Shown here: piece by piece, positions 17,065 to 25,505 of the stretch | How positions within the stretch are numbered: position 1 is the first letter of the stretch | Layout: each line of letters begins with the position of its first letter | NCBI GenBank assembly: GCA_964424205.1 | Contig: CAYRIF010000004.1 | Location: 1 to 31,657, forward strand | Reading direction: 5' to 3' | Length of the DNA stretch: 31,657 nucleotides | Source of the DNA: CAYRIF01 sp964424205 | Lineage (GTDB): Bacteria; Bacteroidota; Bacteroidia; Cytophagales; Cyclobacteriaceae | The notes under the pieces: generated by a model | What the model saw: the letters and a program-made list of their open reading frames with translations, nothing else | Databases searched by the model: none | Told to the model about the DNA's origin: nothing | Translations under genes and position numbers: made by a program

Positions 17065-19293
17065 ATGAAGAAAATAAAATTACTACTACTTACAGTATTT
17101 ATTACAGCATTTGCTTTTGGACAAAAGCATCAAGGTAAATTCGAGCAACTAGGAACAACATTGCCAACGCCAAACGGTTATAGAACGGCCTCGGGTGCTC
17201 CGGGAAATGACTATTGGCAGCAAAAAGCTGATTACGATATTGCGGTGGAATTGGATGATACAAAACAGACCATCACAGGTACTGAGTCAATTACTTATCA
17301 CAATAACTCACCTGATGCGCTGCCCTATTTATGGATACAATTGGATCAAAACGTGCGTGCGAAAGACTCAAATACACCTTTATCAAGAGCATCAAATGGC
17401 GTGCCTGATTCTATACCTGCAAAGTTTTTACAACAAGGGATGGCTGATTTTGAATATGATGGGGGTTTTAAAATTGCGTTTGTAAAGGATGCGGAGGGCA
17501 ATAAGTTGCCCTACGTAATTAATAAAACGATGATGCGGGTTAATTTACCAACGCCAATTCAGCCTAAGGGGAGTTATCAATTTTCTATCCGATGGTCCTA
17601 TAATATTAATGACAGGATGTTGATGGGCGGACGAGGAGGTTATGAATATTTTCCAAAAGATGATAATTATTTATACACGATTGCACAGTGGTTTCCGCGC
17701 ATGGCAGCATATTATGATGTAGAAGGGTGGCAAAATAAGCAGTTTTTAGGAAACGGAGAATTCACACTTACTTTTGGGGATTATGATGTGCGTATTACGG
17801 TGCCATCTGATCATATTATTGCCGCTACTGGTACACTTCAGAATGCACAGGAAGTATTGACACCCCAGCAGTATAATCGGTTTCAAAAAGCAAAAACTAG
17901 CTTTGGAAAACAGGTAATTATTGCGACACAGAAAGAAGCAGAGGAAAGAGAAACTAAAAAGGCGAGCACAAAAAATACTTGGGTGTTTCATGCGGATAAT
18001 GTAAGGGATTTTGCATTTGCCAGTTCTCGTAAATTTATTTGGGATGCCATGGCTGTAAAAATTAACGATAAGACACCGATGGCAATGTCTTATTATCCGA
18101 AAGAAGGCAATCCACTTTGGGAAAAGGAATCAACGAAGGCTGTTGCAAACACCTTGAAAACATATTCTAAGTACACCATTGATTATCCTTATCCGAAGGC
18201 AATATCAGTACATGCTGCTTCTATTGGCATGGAATACCCAATGATTTGCTTCAATTTTGGAAGACCAAACGAGGATGGTACTTACACCGACCAATTAAAA
18301 TACGGCATGATTGGCGTGATTATTCATGAGGTGGGACATAACTTCTTTCCGATGATAATTAATTCTGACGAGCGTCAATGGACGTGGATGGATGAAGGAT
18401 TAAACACATTTGTACAGTTTCGTACCGAGCAGGAAGCTTATAAAAATTTCCCCTCAAGAAGAGGTCCTGCAGCTAAAATTGTTCCGTATATGAAAGGTGA
18501 TCAGAGTTTTATTAGTCCTATCATGACCAACTCTGAGCAAATCAAGCAGTTTGGAAACAATGCATATGCTAAACCTGCCACAGCATTGAACATGCTAAGA
18601 AAAACCATCATGGGACCTGAGTTATTTGATTACGCATTTAAGGAATATGCAAGGAGATGGGCATTTAAAAGACCCACGCCGGCAGATTTGTTTAGAACCA
18701 TGGAAGATGCCTCTGCTGTGGATTTAGATTGGTTTTGGAAAGGCTGGTTTTATACGACCGACTATGTGGATATTGCAATTGATGATGTGAAATGGTTTAA
18801 AACCAAGCAACCCGAACAGCCTGTGATAGAAAAGAAGAGAAAAAGAGGAAAAATCAAGCACCCTGTAACGGAAGAGGTGAAAGCAGATGGTAAAAACAAT
18901 GACTTTAGCAAAGGCTATAAGGAGTTTACTTTAACTGATACCGACCCGAAGTTTTATGGGGAATATCAAAATAGAGTGAGTGACAAGGACATTCGAAAAA
19001 GGTATGCCGATAAAAACTTTTATGAAATGACCTTCAAAAATAAGGGGGGATTGTTGATGCCAATTATCGTAGAGTTCACTTATAAAGATGGTACCAAGGA
19101 AAGAAATTATATTCCTGCGGAGATATGGAGAAAAAATGAAACTGAGGTGAAGAAGGTATTTATGAAAGACAAGGAAGTTGTTAACATTCAGCTTGACCCT
19201 GGCTTAGAAACTGCCGATACGAATGTCGATAATAATGTTTTTCCGAAGGTGAAAGTTGATTCTAAATTCGATAAATTCAAGAAGAAAAATTAG
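17065..19293 (+). CDS. M1-family zinc metallopeptidase, exported
   Basis: The predicted protein has 742 residues. A signal peptide covers about residues 1-19 (ending AFAFGQ). The gluzincin site is intact: H421-E422-x-x-H425 in IIHEVGHNFF and E444 in MDEGLNTF, giving the HExxH-18-E spacing of family M1. A GMEYP segment with E390 stands where the aminopeptidase GAMEN motif lies. A charged lysine-rich linker (about 590-620) precedes a C-terminal beta-rich domain. The protein is expected in the periplasm or outer membrane and should cleave N-terminal residues from peptides. It follows the HupE gene by 28 bases. Aminopeptidase specificity is not determined. Confidence 0.95.
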   Translation: MKKIKLLLLTVFITAFAFGQKHQGKFEQLGTTLPTPNGYRTASGAPGNDYWQQKADYDIAVELDDTKQTITGTESITYHNNSPDALPYLWIQLDQNVRAKDSNTPLSRASNGVPDSIPAKFLQQGMADFEYDGGFKIAFVKDAEGNKLPYVINKTMMRVNLPTPIQPKGSYQFSIRWSYNINDRMLMGGRGGYEYFPKDDNYLYTIAQWFPRMAAYYDVEGWQNKQFLGNGEFTLTFGDYDVRITVPSDHIIAATGTLQNAQEVLTPQQYNRFQKAKTSFGKQVIIATQKEAEERETKKASTKNTWVFHADNVRDFAFASSRKFIWDAMAVKINDKTPMAMSYYPKEGNPLWEKESTKAVANTLKTYSKYTIDYPYPKAISVHAASIGMEYPMICFNFGRPNEDGTYTDQLKYGMIGVIIHEVGHNFFPMIINSDERQWTWMDEGLNTFVQFRTEQEAYKNFPSRRGPAAKIVPYMKGDQSFISPIMTNSEQIKQFGNNAYAKPATALNMLRKTIMGPELFDYAFKEYARRWAFKRPTPADLFRTMEDASAVDLDWFWKGWFYTTDYVDIAIDDVKWFKTKQPEQPVIEKKRKRGKIKHPVTEEVKADGKNNDFSKGYKEFTLTDTDPKFYGEYQNRVSDKDIRKRYADKNFYEMTFKNKGGLLMPIIVEFTYKDGTKERNYIPAEIWRKNETEVKKVFMKDKEVVNIQLDPGLETADTNVDNNVFPKVKVDSKFDKFKKKN

Positions 19294-19358
19294 TGTTAAG
19301 TCAAGGCTAAACTGACTGAGAATCCAGGATGTTTTTTATGCCATCTCTGGTTTTAAAA

Positions 19359-19458
19359 NNNNNNNNNNNNNNNNNNNNNNNNNNNNNNNNNNNNNNNNNN
19401 NNNNNNNNNNNNNNNNNNNNNNNNNNNNNNNNNNNNNNNNNNNNNNNNNNNNNNNNNN
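19359..19458. other. Assembly gap (100 N)
   Basis: A run of exactly 100 N, the standard placeholder length, so the true size is unknown. It removes the C-terminal end of the adjacent cystathionine gamma-synthase-type gene and its downstream signal. Confidence 0.99.
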
Positions 19459-20525
19459 GAATCAGTGATGCCTACTTTGTCCCGCTCGGGTTTGGGGATG
19501 CTCGCATGCGTCATTGTGGCGGGGTGACCGCAAAGTGATTCTACACCGCCCAAAGATTCGGCGAGGGTGAAGTATTTAAACTTTTTCAAAACTTCAAATG
19601 CTGCCTCTTGTGTATCGTTTTTCAGTGTGAATGAAATCATGCCTCCGAAATCATGCATTTGTGTTTTGGCGATGTTATGATTGGGGTGCGACTCAAATCC
19701 TGGCCAATACACTTTTTTGATGGCAGGCACAGTTGCCAAAAACGCAGCAATTATTTTACCGTTTTCACAATGCCGCTGCATCCTAAGGTGCAATGTTTTA
19801 ATGCCTCGTAATACTAAAAAACTATCTTGAGGACCGGGTACACCACCACATGAGTTTTGTAAGAATGCCAATTTTTCGGCAAGTGCATCATCATTTATTA
19901 TCAACGCGCCCATCACCACATCGGAGTGACCGCTGAGATATTTGGTAACTGAGTGCATGACAATATCTGCTCCTAAATCCAGTGGGTTTTGCAAATAAGG
20001 ACTCGCAAATGTATTGTCCACTGCCAGTAAAATATTGTGCTTTTGAGCAATAGCAGCAGCCCCTTTTACATCAATAATATTCATCATCGGATTCGTTGGT
20101 GTTTCAATCCAGATGAGTTTGGTATTAGTGTTTACATATTTTTCAATATTGTTTACGTCATTCATTGGAATGAAGTGAAATTTGATGCCGTAGTTTTCAA
20201 ATACCTTGGTAAAAATCCGATAGCTACCGCCATATAAATCATTCGTGCTGATTACTTCATCGCCAGGTTGCAGTAACTTGATAATACTATCAATGGCGGC
20301 AAGTCCAGAAGCAAAACACAATCCATGCTTCCCATTTTCCAGTGCTGCCAAGTTTTTTTCTAGTGCATGACGTGTTGGGTTTTGGGTTCTAGAATACTCA
20401 TATCCTTTGTGGTCACCGGGTGATGCTTGCGCATAGGTAGAGGTTTGATAGATTGGCGTCATGATGGCGCCAGTGGTTGGGTCAGCATGTACGCCTGCGT
20501 GTATGGCTTTTGTTCCGAATTTCAT
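19459..20525 (-). CDS. Cystathionine gamma-synthase/lyase-type PLP enzyme, C-terminus lost in gap
   Basis: About 355 residues are present of an expected 380. This is a Cys/Met-metabolism PLP enzyme of the transsulfuration family. The PLP lysine is K195 in SVTKYLSGHSD. Other hallmarks are YEYSRTQNPTR, the ASGLAAI phosphate loop, NDLYGGSYR, WIETPTNP and DNTFASPYLQNPL, with SLGGVESL near the C-terminus. Such enzymes join O-acyl-homoserine with cysteine or cleave cystathionine; synthase and lyase forms cannot be separated reliably here. The start at 20525 matches the conserved MKFGTKAIHAG beginning; the longer frame adds an unrelated leader. The last roughly 25 residues fall in the assembly gap, so this is an assembly truncation, not a biological one. 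Confidence 0.93.
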
Positions 20526-20629
20526 ATTGTTTATATTTTTTATCAAATAAGGAGTATAAGGTTCATGTAATTGAAATCCCAAGCCTTACCTGTCTGTTGT
20601 TTTAAATGAATAATAGTATTTTATAAGTG

Positions 20630-21208
20630 TTATTCTGTTAGTTGAAACAATGATTTTTTTGCTGCATCAATGTTGTTTTCCTCGATGAATTTATTATAAG
20701 CGATGGCAGCATTGTCATAGTGCATTCTGTGGTAGATGGTTTGATTGTCAATACCTGCTATGTCATTAATTAGTTCCTTCATTAGCGGATATTCTTCAAA
20801 CCTTGGATGGTTTTGAGCAAAATCAAATATTTGACCTTCCAAATAGGTAGTTTCCATATCATAGGCATCAATTTTATCCGAGGCGCTCATTGTATTTTGG
20901 TCATACCGTGATTTTACTAGCAAATCTAAGTCTGCCACAAGCGAATCATATTTGATTTTGTTGTAAGCGTTGGTATAAGACACCTCGTCTAAAAGTCGTT
21001 TCAGATAGCCTAGTTTGAGGTCATCATCCTTTATCATAACTGCCCACATGGCATCTACACTATCTGCCAATACAGTTAACCTAGCAGTTTCGTCAGCAGT
21101 TGTTTCTTTTGATTTTTCCTCTTCTGTAGATTTAACATTTTTTCCGCAGGAGAAAGCAAGAAAAGCAACTAGAATGATGTAGAAATATGATTTTATGAAT
21201 GTGTTCAT
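20630..21208 (-). CDS. Lipoprotein, possibly a divergent LemA-like helical protein
   Basis: The predicted protein has 192 residues. A lipoprotein signal ends in AFSC with C21. A short charged linker rich in E, K and T is followed by an all-helical domain. The C-terminal part has YPLMKELINDI, then RMHYDNAAIAYNKFI. Its spacing resembles the end of LemA (YPDIKSNQNF then FNDSVKEYNGYI in the LemA at 3014-3592), and DSVDAMWAV recalls LemA's early QWANV segment. By eye this is a weak, motif-level similarity, so LemA relationship is a hypothesis. The gene lies 104 bases upstream of the cystathionine enzyme gene and appears separate from it. Confidence 0.8.
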   Translation of the reverse strand: MNTFIKSYFYIILVAFLAFSCGKNVKSTEEEKSKETTADETARLTVLADSVDAMWAVMIKDDDLKLGYLKRLLDEVSYTNAYNKIKYDSLVADLDLLVKSRYDQNTMSASDKIDAYDMETTYLEGQIFDFAQNHPRFEEYPLMKELINDIAGIDNQTIYHRMHYDNAAIAYNKFIEENNIDAAKKSLFQLTE

Positions 21209-21224
21209 TTGCTGTTTTTTCTGA

Positions 21225-21232
21225 CAAATCTA
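21225..21232 (-). promoter_or_regulatory. Candidate -7 element of the lipoprotein gene
   Basis: On the minus strand this reads TAGATTTG, an exact TAnnTTTG match, 16 bases before the ATG at 21208. No convincing TTG lies at -33. Confidence 0.35.
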
Positions 21233-21444
21233 GTAAATAAATTAGAATCGAAGGAAATTATACTTGTTCAAAAATGAACTACTATGATGATTTTGAAATA
21301 CAAATTGCGGAAAAAATTCCCAAATTGGTATGAGATAGTTAAAAATGAAGTCCGTATTTCCCATAAATTGCAGATTGTGTCAAAAGGCATGAAATTTGCT
21401 TTTATTCTGGTGTTCAACATTTTTTAAACTAAATACATATAATT

Positions 21445-21588
21445 ATGGGTGTCAAGACGTTAAAAAAAATTATTGTAGGATTGATTTTTTGTGCCATACT
21501 TTTAGTGGTTAGCTTTTTTATAGAAAACAAAAATGACATGACAGAACAGGCGGATAGCACGATTGATTTACCTTCCCACAGTTATTAG
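21445..21588 (+). CDS. Possible 47-residue single-pass membrane peptide
   Basis: An ATG-started frame encodes a short basic N-terminus (MGVKTLKKII), one strong hydrophobic helix (about residues 9-25) and an acidic polar tail ending SHSY. It is preceded by an A/T-rich region free of other genes. Its stop codon overlaps the last codon of the convergent pxpC by four bases. The positive-inside layout is what a real small membrane protein would show, but no family is recognised and chance is possible. Confidence 0.4.
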   Translation: MGVKTLKKIIVGLIFCAILLVVSFFIENKNDMTEQADSTIDLPSHSY

Positions 21589-22445
21589 AAAGGTAATTTT
21601 CTGAGCACAAAACGCACAGATTCCCCTGCTCTTTTTTGAGCCAATATATTTATCGCTTCATCAGTAAGCTGTAGAATTCGCGCATATCCTCCTGTGGTTT
21701 GGCAGTCTCTCATCAATATAATTATTTGCCCTGAGGGTGTTAACTGCACTGTTCCTGGTTGCACCGAAGAGGTGATAATTTCAGCAGCAGCAATATTTTC
21801 AGCAGCACTTAATCTATAACCCATTCTATTACTATCGTTGGAAATTTCAAAGGATTGGTGAAGTAATTTTTCTCTAACTCCTCGTGAAAGAAGATTAAAC
21901 TCAGGACCTTTGTCCACGGTGATGATTGGACTTTCAAAATGTGCCTTACTAATTTTTACCGAAGAATTTGCTAAATCAGTTGTAGGAATCTCACTGGTAT
22001 TGATGGAAAGAATATTCCCCTTTTTGATGTGGAAATTTTCAGTAATGTTAGGATAAAAACTATAGCTATCCAATATTTTTGGAACAGAAAAGCCGCCTAG
22101 TGCGGATAGATATGCCCTCACGCCATATGATGGTTTGCCAAATTTTATAACGCTGCCCTTCGGTATTTGTACTGCTTTATTCATGGAAATTTTTTGTCCG
22201 TTTACTGACGGAGAAAATCCCGCACCAGTAATAGCGATAACAGTATCTACATTAAACTTTAGAATAGGAGCGGTCATCGTTATTTCCATAATTGCCTCAT
22301 CATTTGTATTATTTACCAAATGGTTTGCAAGCCTAGCGGAGCGCTGATCCATCACGCCGCTCAGGGGCACACCCCATTTGCGATAGCCATAACGACCGCT
22401 GTCTTGAATGGTGGTAAACATGCCTGCTGCTATTACTTCAATCAT
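21585..22445 (-). CDS. pxpC: 5-oxoprolinase subunit C (biotin-dependent carboxyltransferase family)
   Basis: The predicted protein has 286 residues and belongs to the KipA/PxpC family. Conserved features are TIQDSGRYGYRKWGVPLSGV and MDQRSARLANHLVNN at the N-terminus, and SSVQPGTVQLTPSGQ and MRDCQTTGGYARI towards the C-terminus. With PxpA and PxpB it forms the ATP-dependent 5-oxoprolinase that opens 5-oxoproline to glutamate. The ATG at 22445 starts directly at the family's N-terminal beginning (MIEVIAAGMFTTIQD) and overlaps the end of pxpB by eight bases, showing translational coupling. It is the last gene of the operon. Confidence 0.95.
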   Translation of the reverse strand: MIEVIAAGMFTTIQDSGRYGYRKWGVPLSGVMDQRSARLANHLVNNTNDEAIMEITMTAPILKFNVDTVIAITGAGFSPSVNGQKISMNKAVQIPKGSVIKFGKPSYGVRAYLSALGGFSVPKILDSYSFYPNITENFHIKKGNILSINTSEIPTTDLANSSVKISKAHFESPIITVDKGPEFNLLSRGVREKLLHQSFEISNDSNRMGYRLSAAENIAAAEIITSSVQPGTVQLTPSGQIIILMRDCQTTGGYARILQLTDEAINILAQKRAGESVRFVLRKLPF

Positions 22446-23166
22446 GATACATCTCACTTTCTATTTCGTAGCTATTTTCCTTTTGTAAAGCAGCAATTTG
22501 ATGGTATTCTTTTTCGTTGATAGGAATGAATTTTAGTTTATCTCCTGCTGTTAGAAAGGAAGGAACGCTAGCATTGATATCAAAAAATGAGAGGGGTGTA
22601 TTGCCTATGATGTGCCAACCGCCTGGACTTTCGCTTGGGTAAACGCCAGTCTGATTTCCACCAATTGCTACGGCACCTTTTGGAACAGCCATTCTTGGAA
22701 TCTCCAATCGCGTCGTCGCTAATCTTGAATCTAGCCCTCCTAAATAGGGAAATCCAGGTAAAAAACCAATGAAGTAGACCTCGTATAATGGAGCGGTGTG
22801 CATCGCTATAACTTCAGGTAGGGTGTAGCCTTTTTCTTTTGCCAATCCTTCAATATCCATCCCAAATTGAGGCTTATAACAGACGGGGATTTTCCAAATG
22901 TGATATTCTTTCTTTTGGTTTTCTCCTGGGGCAATGTATAAATCTTTTAGTGGTGAAATTAAATCACAAACGACAGCGTCTTCGTGAAAAAATAAAGTAA
23001 GGCTGCTGTAAGCGATAACAGTTTCAAGGATGTGCTCAGAAAATTTATTTAGGATTTTTGCTTCGAAAATTTGAATGTCTTTACGTACATCGCTGTCAAT
23101 GATATTAGGCCAACAAATCAAAACTGCATGTGCACCAAAAGGCTGATATGTAAGTGAAAATGACAT
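22438..23166 (-). CDS. pxpB: 5-oxoprolinase subunit B
   Basis: The predicted protein has 242 residues of the KipI/PxpB (allophanate hydrolase subunit 1-like) family. The N-terminal domain has SYSSLTLFF-like sequence (AYSSLTLFFHEDAVV). The C-terminal cyclophilin-like domain carries the hallmark run GFLPGFPYLGGLD, then RMAVPKGAVAIGGNQTGVYP and SPGGWHIIGNTP. The PxpBC pair is thought to phosphorylate and prepare 5-oxoproline for ring opening with PxpA. It overlaps pxpA by one base and pxpC by eight. Length and motifs are normal. Confidence 0.95.
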   Translation of the reverse strand: MSFSLTYQPFGAHAVLICWPNIIDSDVRKDIQIFEAKILNKFSEHILETVIAYSSLTLFFHEDAVVCDLISPLKDLYIAPGENQKKEYHIWKIPVCYKPQFGMDIEGLAKEKGYTLPEVIAMHTAPLYEVYFIGFLPGFPYLGGLDSRLATTRLEIPRMAVPKGAVAIGGNQTGVYPSESPGGWHIIGNTPLSFFDINASVPSFLTAGDKLKFIPINEKEYHQIAALQKENSYEIESEMYHD

Positions 23167-23903
23167 TATTGAAGGACTATATTATTTTTAAACAACTGTT
23201 TGTAAATATAAGAAGCCAGTGCAACAGCATTAGGTTGATCGCCATGAATGCAGCATGTTTGCACTTCGATTTTTACTTTTTCTCCTTCTATAGATAGTAC
23301 CGTCCCTTTTTCTAAAATATGCTGAACTTGTTTCCAAGCAACCGTTGGTTCAGATATTACTGCGCCCTTTTTTGACCTCGCTACTAATTGTAAATTACTG
23401 TGGTATTGTCTGTCGGCAAAGGCTTCAAGGATAACGTCAAAATTTGGGTGTGCTATATTTGCTAGGGCAGATTGATAGGGCGCATAAATAGCAGCATTGA
23501 TTCCAGTTTTTTTTATCGCACTTAATACGGTTAAAGCGGTTTGTTCATCTTTTGACGCTAAGTGGTACAAGGCGCCATGGAGCTTTATATGGTTTATTGG
23601 AAGCCCTTCTGCTTGACAAATTTCTTGAAACGTTTTTAATTGGTGGTAGATGGAATTCTCTATTTCATTTTTAGCGAGGTTTATAACCTTTCGCCCGAAA
23701 TTTTCCTTGTCAGGAAACGATGGGTGTGCTCCCACTTTCACGTGATGTTTTTTTGCCAACCGAATGGTAGTAGCCATTGTTTCTTTATCGCCATAATGAC
23801 CGCCACAGGCAATGCTGCACGAGCTGATAAACGGCATGAGCAGGGCATCATTCCCAGCGCCTTCCCCTAAATCACAATTGATATCTATTTTCTTCATCGT
23901 CAT
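23166..23903 (-). CDS. pxpA: 5-oxoprolinase subunit A (LamB/YcsF family)
   Basis: The predicted protein has 245 residues of the LamB/YcsF family. Seen motifs are INCDLGEG (8-15), SIACGGHYGD (30-39), VGAHPSFPD (57-65) followed by FGRKV, and VKLHGALYH-like IKLHGALYH in the middle. These are the conserved acidic and histidine residues of the family. PxpA works with PxpB and PxpC in 5-oxoproline cleavage to glutamate. The ATG at 23903 is chosen because it overlaps the transporter's stop codon as TGATG, a classic coupling arrangement; an ATG two codons later is also possible. It is the second gene of the four-gene operon. Confidence 0.95.
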   Translation of the reverse strand: MTMKKIDINCDLGEGAGNDALLMPFISSCSIACGGHYGDKETMATTIRLAKKHHVKVGAHPSFPDKENFGRKVINLAKNEIENSIYHQLKTFQEICQAEGLPINHIKLHGALYHLASKDEQTALTVLSAIKKTGINAAIYAPYQSALANIAHPNFDVILEAFADRQYHSNLQLVARSKKGAVISEPTVAWKQVQHILEKGTVLSIEGEKVKIEVQTCCIHGDQPNAVALASYIYKQLFKNNIVLQ

Positions 23904-25141
23904 CAAAAAAGATTAAACACTTTTGCAATACTTTTCAATCCCAATACAAACGTGACTAATATGACTAACCACCCAAGTACGTTCTGAAATTTAGTATTTT
24001 TATAGTCTCCCAATATGTTAGAGCGGTTCATCACCCACAGTAAAAAACCTGCAATAATGGGTAGTAACAGCCCATTGGCAACTTGTGCAAATTTGATAAT
24101 TTCAATGGGTTTAATACCAGATGCCGAAAAGAAGACACCAAGGAATAAAATGACCATCCATACGCGTCTAAATTTTTTGGATTTAAGATTGTTGTTCCAG
24201 TCAAAACAGCCTTGCGCTACATAGGATGCTGCCAATGGCGCAGTGATGGCAGAGGTAATGCCTGCAGCAAAAAGTCCCATCGCCATAAAATACGTGGCAT
24301 AATTTCCCAAGAGTGGCGCCAGTCCTTTTGCAAGATCAACCGCTCCCGATACCTCAGAAGTTTGGATGGCGGTAGCGCATATGATAATTGCCATCGATAC
24401 AATGCCGCCCAAAGCAATAGAAACAATGGTGTCTTTCCTGGCCTTTTTTACGCTCGCGGCTAGTGGAACTGAACGGTCACCCCACTTTTCCTGGACTAGC
24501 GAGGCATGCAGAAACAAATTATACGGTACAACTGTAGTTCCAATGAGTGCAATAATCATGAGCAAGCTGCCATCCGGAAATGAAGGAATTAATAGACCTT
24601 GAACAATTCCAATTATATCAGGTTTTGTCATAATCGCTGTCAGTAAAAAAGCAAAACTCATGACGATTACCAAAGAAACCAAGATTCTTTCTATGATTTT
24701 ATAATTGCCAATATACAACAGGATGAAAGCAATAGTGCCAATTAAAATACTGAGTACGTTGATACGTGTATTGCCAATTAGGAGGGAAGTGTCCTTCAAT
24801 AGAATACTAAGTCCCAAGACACCACCACTTATATTTCCTGCTTCATAGGCAGCATTTCCAACCAAAATAGCTGCCATTATCAATAAAATTACCATCCACC
24901 TGAGGGTAGGATTGGCGATTTCATTTTTTACGGACTTTGCCAATCCCATTTTTGAAACCAACCCTAATCGCGCTGACATTTCTTGCAAAAGAATGGTGGC
25001 GACAATGGAAAAAACCATTGTCCATAGTAACACGAAGCCATACTGTGCACCAGCCAGTGTACATACAGTCACTGTTCCTGGACCGATGAACGCCGCAGCG
25101 ATTAATGCCCCAGGACCAATATCTTTAAACCATTTTGTCAT
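23903..25141 (-). CDS. NRAMP-fold transporter of the oxoprolinase operon, metal site not conserved
   Basis: The predicted protein has 412 residues and about eleven membrane helices, beginning WFKDIGPGALIAAAFIGPGT. The overall pattern is that of the NRAMP family. However, the helix-1 metal motif DPGN reads GPGT here (residues 20-23), and the helix-6 GATVMPH motif reads GTTVVPY (201-207). The aspartate, asparagine and methionine that bind Mn or Fe in classical NRAMPs are therefore absent. An NRAMP-like gene (ycsG) also accompanies the oxoprolinase genes in Bacillus subtilis. Uptake of 5-oxoproline or a related compound is a reasonable hypothesis; divalent metal transport is less likely. It is the first gene of the operon and overlaps pxpA. 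Confidence 0.9.
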   Translation of the reverse strand: MTKWFKDIGPGALIAAAFIGPGTVTVCTLAGAQYGFVLLWTMVFSIVATILLQEMSARLGLVSKMGLAKSVKNEIANPTLRWMVILLIMAAILVGNAAYEAGNISGGVLGLSILLKDTSLLIGNTRINVLSILIGTIAFILLYIGNYKIIERILVSLVIVMSFAFLLTAIMTKPDIIGIVQGLLIPSFPDGSLLMIIALIGTTVVPYNLFLHASLVQEKWGDRSVPLAASVKKARKDTIVSIALGGIVSMAIIICATAIQTSEVSGAVDLAKGLAPLLGNYATYFMAMGLFAAGITSAITAPLAASYVAQGCFDWNNNLKSKKFRRVWMVILFLGVFFSASGIKPIEIIKFAQVANGLLLPIIAGFLLWVMNRSNILGDYKNTKFQNVLGWLVILVTFVLGLKSIAKVFNLF

Positions 25142-25159
25142 ATGGTATTTATTTACTGC

Positions 25160-25190
25160 TAAAGATAAAATTAAAAACTACAGAAAACAA
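25160..25190 (-). promoter_or_regulatory. Candidate promoter of the oxoprolinase operon
   Basis: On the minus strand TTG (25188-25190), a 20-base spacer and TATCTTTA (25160-25167) match the Bacteroidota promoter with one mismatch in the -7 box. It lies 18 bases before the transporter ATG at 25141. Confidence 0.45.
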
Positions 25191-25238
25191 TACAGCTTTT
25201 ACACTTGTTGATTAATTTGCGACCTAAACAAATAATTA

Positions 25239-25496
25239 ATGACCGCATCAACAGAATTTTTAAACATTCCGATTACTGATTGGGTAGGATATGCCGCCTC
25301 AGCTGCCGTGTTATCTTCTTTTTTGATGAAAGAAATCATCAAACTTAGGTTAGTAAATATGGTGGGTTGTGTACTATTTGTAATTTATGGGGTGATGCTC
25401 AATGTGGCATTGCCAATTATTATTCCGAATACCGCCATCTTTTTCATTCAGATTTATTATTTGTGGAAGGGAAGAAGTGGTAAATTATTGGATTGA
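25239..25496 (+). CDS. Small three-helix membrane protein, YgjV/SemiSWEET-like
   Basis: The predicted protein has 85 residues with three membrane helices (about 15-31, 38-54 and 58-76). The pattern WVGYAASAAVLSSFLM, LRLVNMVGCVLFVIYG, then LPIIIPNTAIFFIQIYYL resembles both YgjV-type inner-membrane proteins and SemiSWEET half-transporters, which share length and topology. The asparagines in helices 2 and 3 lie where SemiSWEETs bind sugar. Without a search I cannot choose between them. It is divergent from the oxoprolinase operon and 9 bases upstream of the next membrane protein gene, so the two probably form an operon. Confidence 0.75.
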   Translation: MTASTEFLNIPITDWVGYAASAAVLSSFLMKEIIKLRLVNMVGCVLFVIYGVMLNVALPIIIPNTAIFFIQIYYLWKGRSGKLLD

Positions 25497-25505
25497 TGTA
25501 GTTAA

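Noticed and set aside
20526..20629. Possible S-adenosylmethionine riboswitch in the leader of the cystathionine enzyme gene
   Set aside because: I looked for the conserved core elements of SAM-I and SAM-II and did not see them; the leader is only about 100 bases and weakly structured.
23903..25141. Annotation as an iron or manganese NRAMP importer
   Set aside because: The metal ligands of helices 1 and 6 are replaced and the operon context is oxoprolinase, so a generic metal-importer label is not supported.
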